NCBI RefSeq assembly: GCF_014947265.1
Contig: NZ_JADCNK010000004.1
Location: 186,001 to 250,000, forward strand
Origin: Pedobacter sp014947265
GTDB lineage: Bacteria; Bacteroidota; Bacteroidia; Sphingobacteriales; Sphingobacteriaceae
Direction of reading: 5' to 3'
DNA length: 64,000 nt
Shown here: positions 8,133-16,357 of the stretch, piece by piece
Layout of the letters: the number at the start of each line of letters is the position of its first letter
Position numbering within the stretch: position 1 is the first letter of the stretch
Position numbers and translations under genes: made by a program
The notes under the pieces: generated by a model
Databases searched by the model: none
Seen by the model: only the letters and a program-made list of their open reading frames with translations
What the model was told of the DNA's origin: nothing

Positions 8133-8927
8133 TTAGTTTATATCAATATGATATCCTGATAAGAACAATGCCAAGATGATAATTCCCAAAGCAATACGGT
8201 ACCAGCCGAAAACTTTAAATCCGTGTTTGGTTAAAAAGCCGATAAATGATTTTATAGCAATTATGGCTACAATAAAGGCAACAATATTACCCACTAATAA
8301 CAACTTAATATTTTCTGTATTTAACAAATGATAGCCCTTTAAAAGCTTGTATCCTGTTGCTGCGCACATTGTAGGTACAGCTAAAAAGAATGAAAATTCT
8401 GCGGCCGCACTTTTTGTCAATTTTTGACTCATTCCGCCCAAAATTGTCGCGGCACTTCTACTCAGGCCAGGGAAAGCAATAGCAAGTACCTGAAAAAAAC
8501 CGATCTTTAGCGCAGTTGCGTTTGTGATTTCTTTTTCACTATCAATTGTAGCGTTTTTAAACCACTTATCAACCAATAGGAGTATTATACCTCCAATTAA
8601 TAAAACTGCAGAGATAAATATAGGATTACCTAAAGTATTATCGATAAAATCATTCAATAGAAAACCAAAAACTAAAGCAGGTATAACAGCAATAATTAAT
8701 TTCAGATAAAACTTCCAATCAGAAAAGTTGAAGAATTTTTTCCAGTAAATTACCACTACTGCCAAGATTGCACCTAATTGAATAGCAACTTCAAAAAGCT
8801 TTACAAAGTCATCTTTACCGATCCCCATAAGGGCAGATGTTATGGCCATGTGTCCGGTGCTCGATACAGGTAAAAATTCAGTTAAACCTTCAATAATTGC
8901 CAGAATAATGGCTTCGAAATAGTTCAT
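8133..8927 (-). CDS. uppP: Undecaprenyl-diphosphatase (BacA type)
   Basis: A 264-residue inner-membrane protein that recycles the undecaprenyl carrier lipid for peptidoglycan and other wall polymers by removing one phosphate from undecaprenyl diphosphate. Both family motifs are present: EGLTEFLPVSSTGH at 13-26 and PGLSRSAATILGG near 163-175. In the second motif Ala replaces the Gly common elsewhere; I believe this is usual in Bacteroidota. Seven to eight hydrophobic helices are visible. The order ftsX, DUF3098, uppP, truB is typical of this phylum, and groups envelope synthesis with cell division. Confidence 0.94.
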   Translation of the reverse strand: MNYFEAIILAIIEGLTEFLPVSSTGHMAITSALMGIGKDDFVKLFEVAIQLGAILAVVVIYWKKFFNFSDWKFYLKLIIAVIPALVFGFLLNDFIDNTLGNPIFISAVLLIGGIILLLVDKWFKNATIDSEKEITNATALKIGFFQVLAIAFPGLSRSAATILGGMSQKLTKSAAAEFSFFLAVPTMCAATGYKLLKGYHLLNTENIKLLLVGNIVAFIVAIIAIKSFIGFLTKHGFKVFGWYRIALGIIILALFLSGYHIDIN

Positions 8928-8949
8928 GTTTTTAGGAAAGAAAGAAAAT

Positions 8950-8985
8950 AAAGAAAACGCTCAATCAATTAATTAAGCGTTTTAA
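8950..8985 (-). terminator. Possible terminator after the ftsX/DUF3098 pair
   Basis: AAAACGCT (8954-8961) pairs with AGCGTTTT (8976-8983) around a 14-base loop. On the minus strand it is followed by a T-rich stretch, so it could end the ftsX-DUF3098 transcript just before uppP. The stem is only 8 bp. Confidence 0.45.
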
Positions 8986-9006
8986 TATAAACCTAATAGG
9001 ATAAAT

Positions 9007-9234
9007 TTATTTTTTTAAGATGGCATAAATACCAAAAGCAAAACCTGCCAATACCACAATAGGTGCCAGTAAAGTTCTTCTGAAATCATAAATATCGCCA
9101 GTAGTACCCATCATTAATATAAAACCTACCGCTACAATTGCTATGCTGATTAACAATAATTGATAGTTTTGTTTGGTAAAAACCAATTCGCTTTTAACGT
9201 CCTTTACAACCGGACCTGTTTTTTTTTCTGCCAT
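9007..9234 (-). CDS. DUF3098 small membrane protein
   Basis: A 75-residue protein with two hydrophobic helices (about 27-43 and 56-71) separated by a short loop containing MGTTGDIYDFRRTLLAPIVV. This size, the two-helix layout and the position between ftsX and uppP match DUF3098 proteins of Bacteroidota. Its function is unknown; the constant linkage to FtsX suggests a part in division or envelope assembly, which is inference. The ATG overlaps the ftsX stop by one base (TAATG), implying coupled translation. Confidence 0.85.
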   Translation of the reverse strand: MAEKKTGPVVKDVKSELVFTKQNYQLLLISIAIVAVGFILMMGTTGDIYDFRRTLLAPIVVLAGFAFGIYAILKK

Positions 9235-10121
9235 TATCTATAAAGATGATAAGATTTTAAACGTAAATATCTGCTTACCGCAAACCATGTACTAATGCCT
9301 GTTATAAAAATACCCACAATTAAGAGGCCTATAAATACGAAGCCAAATTCCTGGTAGTTATTTAAAATAATAATTTCAGGTACCTCTTTGCGGGCATAAA
9401 TTAAAGTTGCCAATAAAATTATAATGGCAATAAATGCGGCAATCAGGCCGTGCAAAGCAGCGTATAATAAGAAAGGACGTCGAATAAAATTTTTCGTTGC
9501 ACCAACCAGTTGCATACTTTTAATTAAAAAGCGCTGCGAGTAGATCGCTAATCTTATCGTATTGTTAATCAGGGCGATAGAAATGATGAGTAATAATGCT
9601 GCAAAAGCTAAAATAATCAAACCGATAGTATTGATATTTTTATTTACCATATCTATTAAAGAACTTTGATAAACCACTTCTTTAACTACAGGATTTTTAG
9701 AAATACTTGTTTTTAAGGCATCTATGCTTTTATTATTAGCATACTCTGCCTTTAAATACACATCGAAGGTAGAAGTTAGTGGGTTGTACCCTAAAAAGTT
9801 AACAAAATCCTCACCTAAATCCTGGGTTAAATTTCTGGCTGCAAGCTCTTTATTTACATATTGGGTTTGCTTTACCGCAGGGTTCGCATTTAGCTCTTTT
9901 TGGAAAGCCAAAACATCCGCTTCTTTTGCACCTTCATCAACAATAATGTTTAAAACGATGTTTTCTTTTACATAGTTAGATAGGTTTTTGGCATGCACAA
10001 GTACCAAACCAAGTAGCCCCAGCATTAATAAAACCAAGGCAATACTGATTATAGTGGAAATATAAACGGTTTTGGTTTTCTTAGATGCATCACTCACTTC
10101 GAATTCTTCCATGTATTTCAT
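9234..10121 (-). CDS. ftsX: Cell-division permease-like protein FtsX
   Basis: A 295-residue FtsX. One helix near residues 21-43 is followed by the extracytoplasmic domain (about 45-165) and three more helices at about 168-190, 215-240 and 262-282, the standard four-helix plan. The segment LIKSMQLVGATKNFIRRPFL is the conserved cytoplasmic loop region. With FtsE, FtsX normally transmits ATP-driven changes across the inner membrane to peptidoglycan hydrolases during division; ftsE is not in this window. The start may be the ATG at 10121 or the one three codons on. It heads the minus-strand cluster leading to ribF. Confidence 0.93.
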   Translation of the reverse strand: MKYMEEFEVSDASKKTKTVYISTIISIALVLLMLGLLGLVLVHAKNLSNYVKENIVLNIIVDEGAKEADVLAFQKELNANPAVKQTQYVNKELAARNLTQDLGEDFVNFLGYNPLTSTFDVYLKAEYANNKSIDALKTSISKNPVVKEVVYQSSLIDMVNKNINTIGLIILAFAALLLIISIALINNTIRLAIYSQRFLIKSMQLVGATKNFIRRPFLLYAALHGLIAAFIAIIILLATLIYARKEVPEIIILNNYQEFGFVFIGLLIVGIFITGISTWFAVSRYLRLKSYHLYR

Positions 10122-10312
10122 TTTTGTTTCTGCGAAAATATAAATTATACCTGATAAACACCAATTAATGATGGCTAAATGAATAATAACGTATGCGATT
10201 AGCTTTTAGTTTGAAGATTAAATTCCTCAGTAAATCTGATTCTTTTTCGAATGGCGGTACGAAATTTGCTAAAACGGCGTTAATTATGGATATCTTAAAA
10301 CTAAATTTAACT

Positions 10313-10720
10313 ATGAAAAGACAAATTACAATTCTAAGCTTGTTAATGCTGCTTACCTCAACCATTATTTCATGCAAAAAGGATACTACTTCTTTAAAAG
10401 CTCAAATGATGGGCCGTTGGACGTTAAATAAGATTGTGACCACAGGTTATACTGACGAAAAACTTAATGGAGAGGTTAATTACGGCAAAACTACTGATTA
10501 TATTGATTATAAATCAAATAATGATGACCAGGTGGAGATAAGTTTATCTGGAAACAGGACAATTGGTGAATATGTGATTATTTATTCTGATCAGTTTAGT
10601 ATGAGTATTAATGATGGACTTAATTATTGTAAAATAAACAGTATTACTGCAAACAAATTAGAGTTTACTGCTAAAATTGATAAAACAAATGTGACTAAAG
10701 TATATTCTTTATCAAGATAA
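10313..10720 (+). CDS. Small lipoprotein, lipocalin-like
   Basis: A 135-residue protein starting at the ATG at 10313, chosen because it puts a clean lipoprotein signal at the N-terminus: MKRQITILSLLMLLTSTIIS followed by Cys21 and KK. An upstream in-frame start at 10193 would bury this signal. After the linker, MMGRWTLNKIVTTGY and alternating strands ending in LEFTAKI suggest a small beta-barrel of the lipocalin-like kind common in Bacteroidota lipoproteins. No ligand or partner can be named. It stands alone and is followed by a strong terminator. Confidence 0.65.
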   Translation: MKRQITILSLLMLLTSTIISCKKDTTSLKAQMMGRWTLNKIVTTGYTDEKLNGEVNYGKTTDYIDYKSNNDDQVEISLSGNRTIGEYVIIYSDQFSMSINDGLNYCKINSITANKLEFTAKIDKTNVTKVYSLSR

Positions 10721-10744
10721 GATCTTAATCCCCCGATTATTTGC

Positions 10745-10780
10745 TGCGCCATTGGTTTATATCAATGGCGCATTTTTTTT
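10745..10780 (+). terminator. Intrinsic terminator of the lipoprotein gene
   Basis: The stem TGCGCCATTG (10745-10754) / CAATGGCGCA (10763-10772) is perfect, with an 8-base loop and eight T's directly after it. It starts 25 bases after the stop codon. Confidence 0.9.
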
Positions 10781-10854
10781 GTGGATTGATAGTTGGCTGT
10801 GGTGTCGGTTGTTCCCAACTGACACTGAATAGCATATAAGATTTATTTGATAGT

Positions 10855-10878
10855 AAGTCAGATGGTAACATCTGACTT
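10855..10878. repeat. GGTAACATC hairpin repeat, copy 1
   Basis: AAGTCAGATG and CATCTGACTT pair around GTAA. Related copies are at 11172-11195 and 58976-58997, with the core GATGGTAACATC kept and the outer stem varied. Confidence 0.75.
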
Positions 10879-10938
10879 CACGGGTATTCTAAATGCAAAG
10901 AAACTTCTGCAATACTTTCTGCAACAGATTCCTTATTG

Positions 10939-11109
10939 TTATTTTTCTGTTGCCCATTTCCTGATTAACTTTTTGCTATGAGCACGCGCTTCATTAATAG
11001 AAAATGTTTTTTCAGGATGATGTTTTAAAGCTGCATTTTTTTGTAATTCTTGATAACTTTCTTCTGGGATGAGTACGTATTTCTTATTTTCAATGGTAAG
11101 ATGTGTCAT
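10939..11109 (-). CDS. Small antitoxin-like protein, no toxin beside it
   Basis: A 56-residue protein from the ATG at 11109, preferred over a start 16 codons upstream because the conserved-looking part begins MTHLTIENKKYVLIPEESY. That beta-strand-rich start, followed by a Lys-rich helix ending KKLIRKWATEK, resembles small antitoxin-like proteins found widely in Bacteroidota. No toxin gene lies downstream: the next 200 bases toward lower coordinates are the hairpin-rich spacer. It may be an orphan antitoxin or a small DNA-binding regulator. The family is not securely identified. Confidence 0.5.
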   Translation of the reverse strand: MTHLTIENKKYVLIPEESYQELQKNAALKHHPEKTFSINEARAHSKKLIRKWATEK

Positions 11110-11171
11110 AACAGTCGTTTTTTGATATACGAAGATACTAAATAATAAATTATGCATTTACTTTCTTTTAC

Positions 11172-11195
11172 AGTCGGATGGTAACATCTGATTAC
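11172..11195. repeat. GGTAACATC hairpin repeat, copy 2
   Basis: AGTCGGATG / CATCTGATT around GTAA, with G-T pairs where copy 1 has A-T. It is 157 bases upstream of leuS. Confidence 0.7.
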
Positions 11196-11328
11196 ACAAA
11201 AGGTGCCTAGGTTTTACCCTTAACTTCTTCTAATTCTGCATTTCTGTTGGCAAAATAATATCATGAATCTCCTTCTTTAAGCCCCTTAATTTCCGTATTT
11301 TCGCCCCTTTAAAAATTTAAAACTTGCA

Positions 11329-14115
11329 ATGGATTACCAATTCAAAGAAATAGAACAAAAGTGGCAGAAATTCTGGGCGGATCATCAAACATTTAAGGCC
11401 GAAAGCAATTCTGATAAACCAAAATACTATGTATTAGATATGTTTCCTTATCCATCCGGAGCAGGTTTACACGTTGGTCACCCGCTGGGTTACATTGCAT
11501 CAGATATTTTTTCAAGATACAAACGCCTTAAAGGCTTTAATGTATTGCACCCAATGGGATATGATTCGTTCGGATTACCTGCAGAGCAATACGCCATACA
11601 AACCGGACAGCATCCGGCCATTACTACTGAAGCAAATATTGCAACTTACCGCCGTCAGTTAGATCAGATTGGTTTTTCTTTCGATTGGAGTAGAGAGGTG
11701 CGCACCAGTGAGCCATCTTATTATAAATGGACACAGTGGATTTTTATGCAATTGTTCAACTCATGGTACAATATCGAAAACGATAGGGCAGAAGATATTA
11801 CCACCCTGATCGAAAAATTCAACGCGTCTGGTACAGCTGATGTAAAAGCCGTTTCTGATGAAGATACAAAAGAATTTTTGCCAAGCGACTGGGCAACTTT
11901 TACCAACGAAGAGAAACAGATCGAATTGTTAAAATACCGCTTAACTTATCTTCGCGAGAGTACCGTAAACTGGTGTGCAGCTTTAGGTACCGTTTTAGCA
12001 AATGATGAGGTAAAAGATGGTTTCTCTGAGCGTGGTGGTTTCCCGGTTGAGCAAAAGAAAATGATGCAGTGGAGTATGCGGATTACAGCCTATTCTGACC
12101 GGCTTTTGCAAGGTTTAGATACGATTGATTGGCCTGAACCGATTAAAGAAATGCAACGCAATTGGATAGGCAAAAGTGTTGGGGCATCCGTTAAATTTCA
12201 GGTAGAAGGAAATGACAAACAGATTGAAGTATTTACAACCCGTGTAGATACGATTTTTGGTGTTTCTTACCTTGTTTTGGCGCCGGAACATGAATGGGTA
12301 GCCGAATTGACCACTCCTGAGCAAAAAGAGGACATTGCAAATTATATCGCTTTAACGAAAAAGAAATCAGAATTAGACCGCATGGCGGATACTAAAACGG
12401 TATCCGGTGCTTTTACAGGGACGTATGTTATCAATCCGGTAAGTGGCGAGTGCGTTCAGCTTTGGATTGCTGATTATGTACTAGCTGGTTATGGAACAGG
12501 TGCAGTGATGGGTGTGCCAAGTGGCGATCAGCGCGATTGGTTATTTGCTAAACACTTTAATTTACCGATTATTCAGATTCTGGACGGACAAAAAGATATT
12601 GATGTACAGGCAGATCCGACTAAAGAAGGAAAATACATCAACTCAGGTTTTATTAACGGAATGGAATATAAAGAAGCCGTTTCATTTTTAAATAACTGGT
12701 TAGAAATAGAAAAAGTAGGAAAGGCAAAAGTAAACTTCCGTCAGCGTGATGCGATTTTTGGTCGCCAGCGTTATTGGGGTGAGCCAATTCCGGTTTATTT
12801 TAAAGATGGATTGCCTTATTTGGTAAAGGAAGAAGAATTGCCATTATTGCTTCCTGAAATTGATAAATATTTACCAACTGAAACAGGTGAACCGCCTTTA
12901 GCCAGGGCCGAAAACTGGATTCCAAAAGATGGCGGACATTATGAATTAAGCACCATGCCGGGTTGGGCAGGAAGCAGCTGGTACTGGTACCGTTATATGG
13001 ATGCCAATAACAATAACGATTTTGCTTCAAAAGAAGCTGTTGAATATTGGAAAGATGTAGATTTATACATCGGTGGTTCTGAACATGCAACCGGTCACTT
13101 ATTGTACAGCCGTTTCTGGAATAAATTTTTAAAAGATTTGGGGTATACCAAAGAAGAAGAGCCTTTCAAAAAACTGATTAACCAGGGGATGATCCAGGGC
13201 AGGAGTAATTTTGTTTATCGTATTAACGACGAGAACGGAAAACCTACCAATACTTATGTGTCAGCAGGATTAAGAAAAGAATACAAAACTTCAGCCTTAC
13301 ATGTTGATGTAAACATTGTTGAAAACGATACTTTAGACGTTGCTAAATTTAAAGCCTGGAGAGAAGAATATGCCAATGCAGAATTTATTCTTGAAGGTGG
13401 GAAATACATCTGTGGTATTGAGGTAGAGAAAATGTCGAAATCAAAATTCAATGTGGTTAATCCAGATGATTTGATTGAGCGTTACGGTGCCGATACCTTG
13501 CGTATGTACGAAATGTTTTTAGGTCCGTTAGAGCAGAGTAAACCCTGGAACACGAATGGCATTGAAGGCGTATTTAAGTTTTTGCGTAAATTCTGGCGTT
13601 TGTTCCACAACGAAGACTGGACTTTCCATGTAAACGATAACGTACCTTCAAAAGCAGAGCTGAAATCGCTGCATAAAATTATTAAAAAAGTACAGGATGA
13701 TATTGAGCGTTTCTCGTTCAATACTTCTGTGTCAAGCTTTATGATTGCGGTAAATGAGTTAACCGATCTGAAATGTAAAAACCGTCAGATTTTGGAAGAT
13801 ATGGTGATTATCCTTTCGCCTTATGCGCCACATATCTGTGAAGAACTTTGGGTATTATTGGGTAATGAAGCCGGGACTTTATCCTATACTGCTTTCCCAA
13901 TATTTAAGCCTGAGTATCTGGTAGAAGATGAGTTTGCTTACCCGGTTTCCATCAACGGTAAAATGAAAATGAATCTGAATTTGAGCTTAACTTTAGCCCA
14001 GCCAGAGGTAGAAAGCATTTTATTAGCTGATGAGCAATTCCTGAAATTTTTAGATGGGAAACCAACCAAAAAGATCATTTTCGTTAAAGGGAAGATTATT
14101 AATGTGGTTGTTTAA
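11329..14115 (+). CDS. leuS: Leucine--tRNA ligase
   Basis: A 928-residue class I aminoacyl-tRNA synthetase charging tRNA-Leu. The ATP-binding HIGH motif appears as HVGH at residues 48-51 after MFPYPSGAG, and KMSKS is at 701-705. The CP1 editing domain lies about 230-430; VNWC and WYWYRYMD segments fit the family. Length is a little above the usual 860-870, partly through a stretch at about 150-200 between the Rossmann halves and another at 635-690; both look like lineage insertions. A TATTTTCG element at 11296-11303 resembles a -7 promoter. The stop codon runs directly into a word repeat and then a terminator. Confidence 0.97.
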   Translation: MDYQFKEIEQKWQKFWADHQTFKAESNSDKPKYYVLDMFPYPSGAGLHVGHPLGYIASDIFSRYKRLKGFNVLHPMGYDSFGLPAEQYAIQTGQHPAITTEANIATYRRQLDQIGFSFDWSREVRTSEPSYYKWTQWIFMQLFNSWYNIENDRAEDITTLIEKFNASGTADVKAVSDEDTKEFLPSDWATFTNEEKQIELLKYRLTYLRESTVNWCAALGTVLANDEVKDGFSERGGFPVEQKKMMQWSMRITAYSDRLLQGLDTIDWPEPIKEMQRNWIGKSVGASVKFQVEGNDKQIEVFTTRVDTIFGVSYLVLAPEHEWVAELTTPEQKEDIANYIALTKKKSELDRMADTKTVSGAFTGTYVINPVSGECVQLWIADYVLAGYGTGAVMGVPSGDQRDWLFAKHFNLPIIQILDGQKDIDVQADPTKEGKYINSGFINGMEYKEAVSFLNNWLEIEKVGKAKVNFRQRDAIFGRQRYWGEPIPVYFKDGLPYLVKEEELPLLLPEIDKYLPTETGEPPLARAENWIPKDGGHYELSTMPGWAGSSWYWYRYMDANNNNDFASKEAVEYWKDVDLYIGGSEHATGHLLYSRFWNKFLKDLGYTKEEEPFKKLINQGMIQGRSNFVYRINDENGKPTNTYVSAGLRKEYKTSALHVDVNIVENDTLDVAKFKAWREEYANAEFILEGGKYICGIEVEKMSKSKFNVVNPDDLIERYGADTLRMYEMFLGPLEQSKPWNTNGIEGVFKFLRKFWRLFHNEDWTFHVNDNVPSKAELKSLHKIIKKVQDDIERFSFNTSVSSFMIAVNELTDLKCKNRQILEDMVIILSPYAPHICEELWVLLGNEAGTLSYTAFPIFKPEYLVEDEFAYPVSINGKMKMNLNLSLTLAQPEVESILLADEQFLKFLDGKPTKKIIFVKGKIINVVV

Positions 14116-14146
14116 GGTAGAAGGTGTAAGGCTTAAGGTTTAGGGT
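14115..14146. repeat. AAGGTNNAAGG word repeat after leuS
   Basis: Starting at the leuS stop codon the sequence consists of AAGGTAGAAGG, TGTAAGGCTTAAGG and TTTAGGG words. The same vocabulary is at 41102-41171 (inside the riboswitch), 50681-50713, 50808-50839 and 60717-60740. Confidence 0.65.
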
Positions 14147-14175
14147 TTTTCTTTCTCTTGCCTAAAAAAATAGAA

Positions 14176-14212
14176 AAACCCGATTTGCGTTTTGCAAATC
14201 GGTTTTTTTGTT
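14176..14212 (+). terminator. Intrinsic terminator of leuS
   Basis: CCGATTTGC (14180-14188) and GCAAATCGG (14194-14202) form a perfect stem with loop GTTTT, followed by seven T's. Confidence 0.9.
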
Positions 14213-14226
14213 TTATAAAAGTTTCA

Positions 14227-14357
14227 TCATTCTCGCGCAGGCGGGAATCTTAAAGCTTATTGCATTATGATTCCCAATCAAGTTGGGAATGACGCAACGT
14301 TGGTAGCGGTCGTTGTAAGATTGCTTCGCTGGCTGAAAAAGCCTTCTCGCAATGACG
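14227..14357. repeat. Three AGATT...AATGACG hairpin repeats in a row
   Basis: 14227-14250 reads, on the minus strand, AGATTCCCGCC...GAGAATGA. 14269-14294 reads GATTCCC...GGGAATGACG. 14318-14357 reads AGATTGCTTCG...CGCAATGACG. Each pairs its own two arms, and the arm sequence differs between the three. Confidence 0.75.
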
Positions 14358-14397
14358 ACCGCTTTTACTTATTTTTCGCCCCCAAATTAGATAGGTG

Positions 14398-14438
14398 CAA
14401 AAAACAAAACCCGAGCTGTGTTTACAACTCGGGTTTTT
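14398..14438 (-). terminator. Terminator between leuS and the helicase gene
   Basis: CCCGAG (14410-14415) pairs with CTCGGG (14428-14433), continued by a few inner pairs. T-rich stretches flank both sides. On the minus strand the tail is TTTTGTTTTTT, so it most likely ends the helicase transcript. Confidence 0.75.
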
Positions 14439-14454
14439 ATGAGATTTGCAGGAA

Positions 14455-14487
14455 AGCTTTAGTCTTTCTGCTTTAGTCTTTCTAATC
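14455..14487. repeat. GAAAGACTAAAGC word repeat abutting the helicase stop
   Basis: On the minus strand two GAAAGACTAAAGC units follow the helicase stop codon directly. The same word lies in the hemB-hemL spacer (61883-61970). Confidence 0.6.
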
Positions 14488-15792
14488 CTATCTTTCTCCT
14501 TTTTTCCTGTTTCCACCAAACCTTCTGTTGTTGCTGGCATTGCGTGGTTTGCCACTCATATTGCCATCACTACTTTTTTTAGCACCGCCGCCACCGCCTT
14601 TAGATTGGGCTTGTGGTTTGCGTTTAACCTGGTTTTTGGCCAGCATACTTTCCCAGCTTAACGGGTAAGGGTGGTCATCAACTACTGGCAAAGTAATTTT
14701 GATCAGTTTCTGGATATCCAATAAGTATTCGTTTTCTTCTGCATCACAGAAAGAAATTGCAATACCGTTTGCACCAGCACGGCCGGTACGGCCAATTCTG
14801 TGAACGTAAGATTCAGGAATATTTGGTAATTCGAAATTGAATACATGTGATAGCTGATCAATATCAATACCACGGGCAGCAATGTCTGTAGCAACCAAAA
14901 CGCGGATTTTACGGTCTTTAAAATCAGTTAATGCCCTTTGTCTGGCATTTTGCGATTTATTGCCGTGGATAGCAGCAGATTTAATTCCTGCATGGGCTAA
15001 ATCCTTAACAATACGGTCTGCACCATGTTTGGTACGGGTAAAAACCAGGGCTGTCTGAATATTTTTATCTTCAAGAAGATGGATCAATAATTTTTTCTTG
15101 TCTGGTTTATCAACAAAATAAACAGATTGAACAATCGTTTCAGCAGTAGAAGAAATTGGAGTAACCTCTACTTTTGTGGGACTAGATAAAATGGTATTCG
15201 CCAACTTCTGGATTTCATCTGGCATGGTTGCCGAGAAAAATAAAGTCTGACGTTTAGCTGGTAATTTAGCTACTACTTTTTTCACGTCGTGAATAAAGCC
15301 CATATCCAGCATACGATCGGCCTCATCCAGTACGAAAAGCTCAATGGTGTTTAAGCTAATGAAACCCTGGTTCATTAAGTCTAATAAACGACCAGGTGTT
15401 GCCACTAAAATATCAACACCTTTTCTTAAGGCTTCTACCTGCGAGTGTTGGTTTACACCCCCAAAAATTACCAGATGGCGTAAGTTTAAGTGACGGCCAT
15501 AAGCTTTAAAGCTTTCTTCAATCTGAATGGCAAGCTCGCGTGTAGGTGTTAAAATTAAAGCCTTTATGTTTTTTGTTGCTTTGGTATTGACGTGTTTTTC
15601 GTGCAGTAACTGCAACATCGGGATGGCAAAGGCAGCGGTTTTTCCGGTACCTGTTTGTGCGCAGCCTAGTAAATCTTTGCCTTTTAAGATCGTTGGAATA
15701 GATTGCTCCTGTATTGGTGTTGGTTGTGTATAACCTTCGGTCTCAAGGGCCTTTAAAATGGGCTCAATGAGGTTTAATTCTTTGAATAACAT
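14488..15792 (-). CDS. DEAD-box RNA helicase, RhlE type
   Basis: A 434-residue ATP-dependent RNA helicase. Seen in order: Q motif around PTPIQ at 24-28, motif I AQTGTGKT at 45-52, PTRELA near 84-89, TPGR near 133-136, DEAD at 157-160, SAT at 188-190, ARGID near 307, and HRIGRTGR at 332-339. The last 45 residues are basic and Gly/Asn/Lys-rich, an RNA-binding tail typical of RhlE-like proteins. Such enzymes remodel rRNA and mRNA and are often cold-induced. It is transcribed alone and is bounded by a terminator and by the susC leader region. Confidence 0.94.
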   Translation of the reverse strand: MLFKELNLIEPILKALETEGYTQPTPIQEQSIPTILKGKDLLGCAQTGTGKTAAFAIPMLQLLHEKHVNTKATKNIKALILTPTRELAIQIEESFKAYGRHLNLRHLVIFGGVNQHSQVEALRKGVDILVATPGRLLDLMNQGFISLNTIELFVLDEADRMLDMGFIHDVKKVVAKLPAKRQTLFFSATMPDEIQKLANTILSSPTKVEVTPISSTAETIVQSVYFVDKPDKKKLLIHLLEDKNIQTALVFTRTKHGADRIVKDLAHAGIKSAAIHGNKSQNARQRALTDFKDRKIRVLVATDIAARGIDIDQLSHVFNFELPNIPESYVHRIGRTGRAGANGIAISFCDAEENEYLLDIQKLIKITLPVVDDHPYPLSWESMLAKNQVKRKPQAQSKGGGGGAKKSSDGNMSGKPRNASNNRRFGGNRKKGER

Positions 15793-16357
15793 GTATTTTC
15801 TGTGTAATATTTATCGAAGAAGCTAGAACAATCATTTGTTGAAGGACTAACTTGCGGAGAGAATATGCCATTCAGAATGGCAAGCCCTTATTCCTGCTTC
15901 AGCGGCAAAGATACAAAAAATGTATAAAGAATGTGTTTTTGATAATGTAAATCTCAATCATCACCGCATCACTCATGTTTGCTTATATGACAATCTGTTT
16001 AATTGGTATTTTATAAATATATAATTTGTAGTATAATTATTTTTTATACGTATATTTATTTTTATTAAAGTGTATATATTACACTAATTTATTTTTGTTT
16101 TAAAAATACCAGTATGTAGACTATAAATAAAAACAACTAATAAAACTTATCTAACCAAACTACTTATGAGAAAAAAACTACTCCCTAACGGAAGAAATCC
16201 ATTCTTCCTGCATTCCTTCGTTTTTTTTAACGATGGTAAATCCTGTAAAGCAAATTACTTAAATACGCCTTCGTAGCAGAGCTAACAAACTGATGTTGTC
16301 TGTTTATTAGCTATAAGAAGTATGAGTACGCATTATTAACCTAATCATTATAAACTT
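15793..16357. other. Long A+T-rich leader and promoter region between helicase and susC
   Basis: 565 bases without a clear gene. It holds a perfect hairpin TGCCATT/AATGGCA (15866-15882), a very A+T-rich stretch (16000-16100) and a possible -7 element. A 36-codon reading frame runs 16166-16276. A further stem, CCTTCGTT (16215-16222) / AACGATGG (16229-16236), has one mismatch and a T loop. The long leader could carry regulation of susCD. Confidence 0.5.
16090..16097 (+). promoter_or_regulatory. Possible susC promoter -7 element
   Basis: TATTTTTG fits the Bacteroidota TAnnTTTG consensus. No good TTTG -33 element is at the expected spacing. If used, the transcript would have a leader of about 260 bases. 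Confidence 0.3.

Noticed and set aside
8400..8445. Gly to Ala change in the second UppP motif (SRSAAT instead of SRSGAT)
   Set aside because: To my knowledge this form is common in Bacteroidota UppP, so it is not taken as a defect.
10165..10377. 70-codon minus-strand frame opposite the lipoprotein signal
   Set aside because: Antisense to a good lipoprotein signal sequence; no support of its own.
14265..14661. Several short frames on both strands between leuS and the helicase
   Set aside because: They run through hairpin repeats and a terminator, or mirror the helicase tail.
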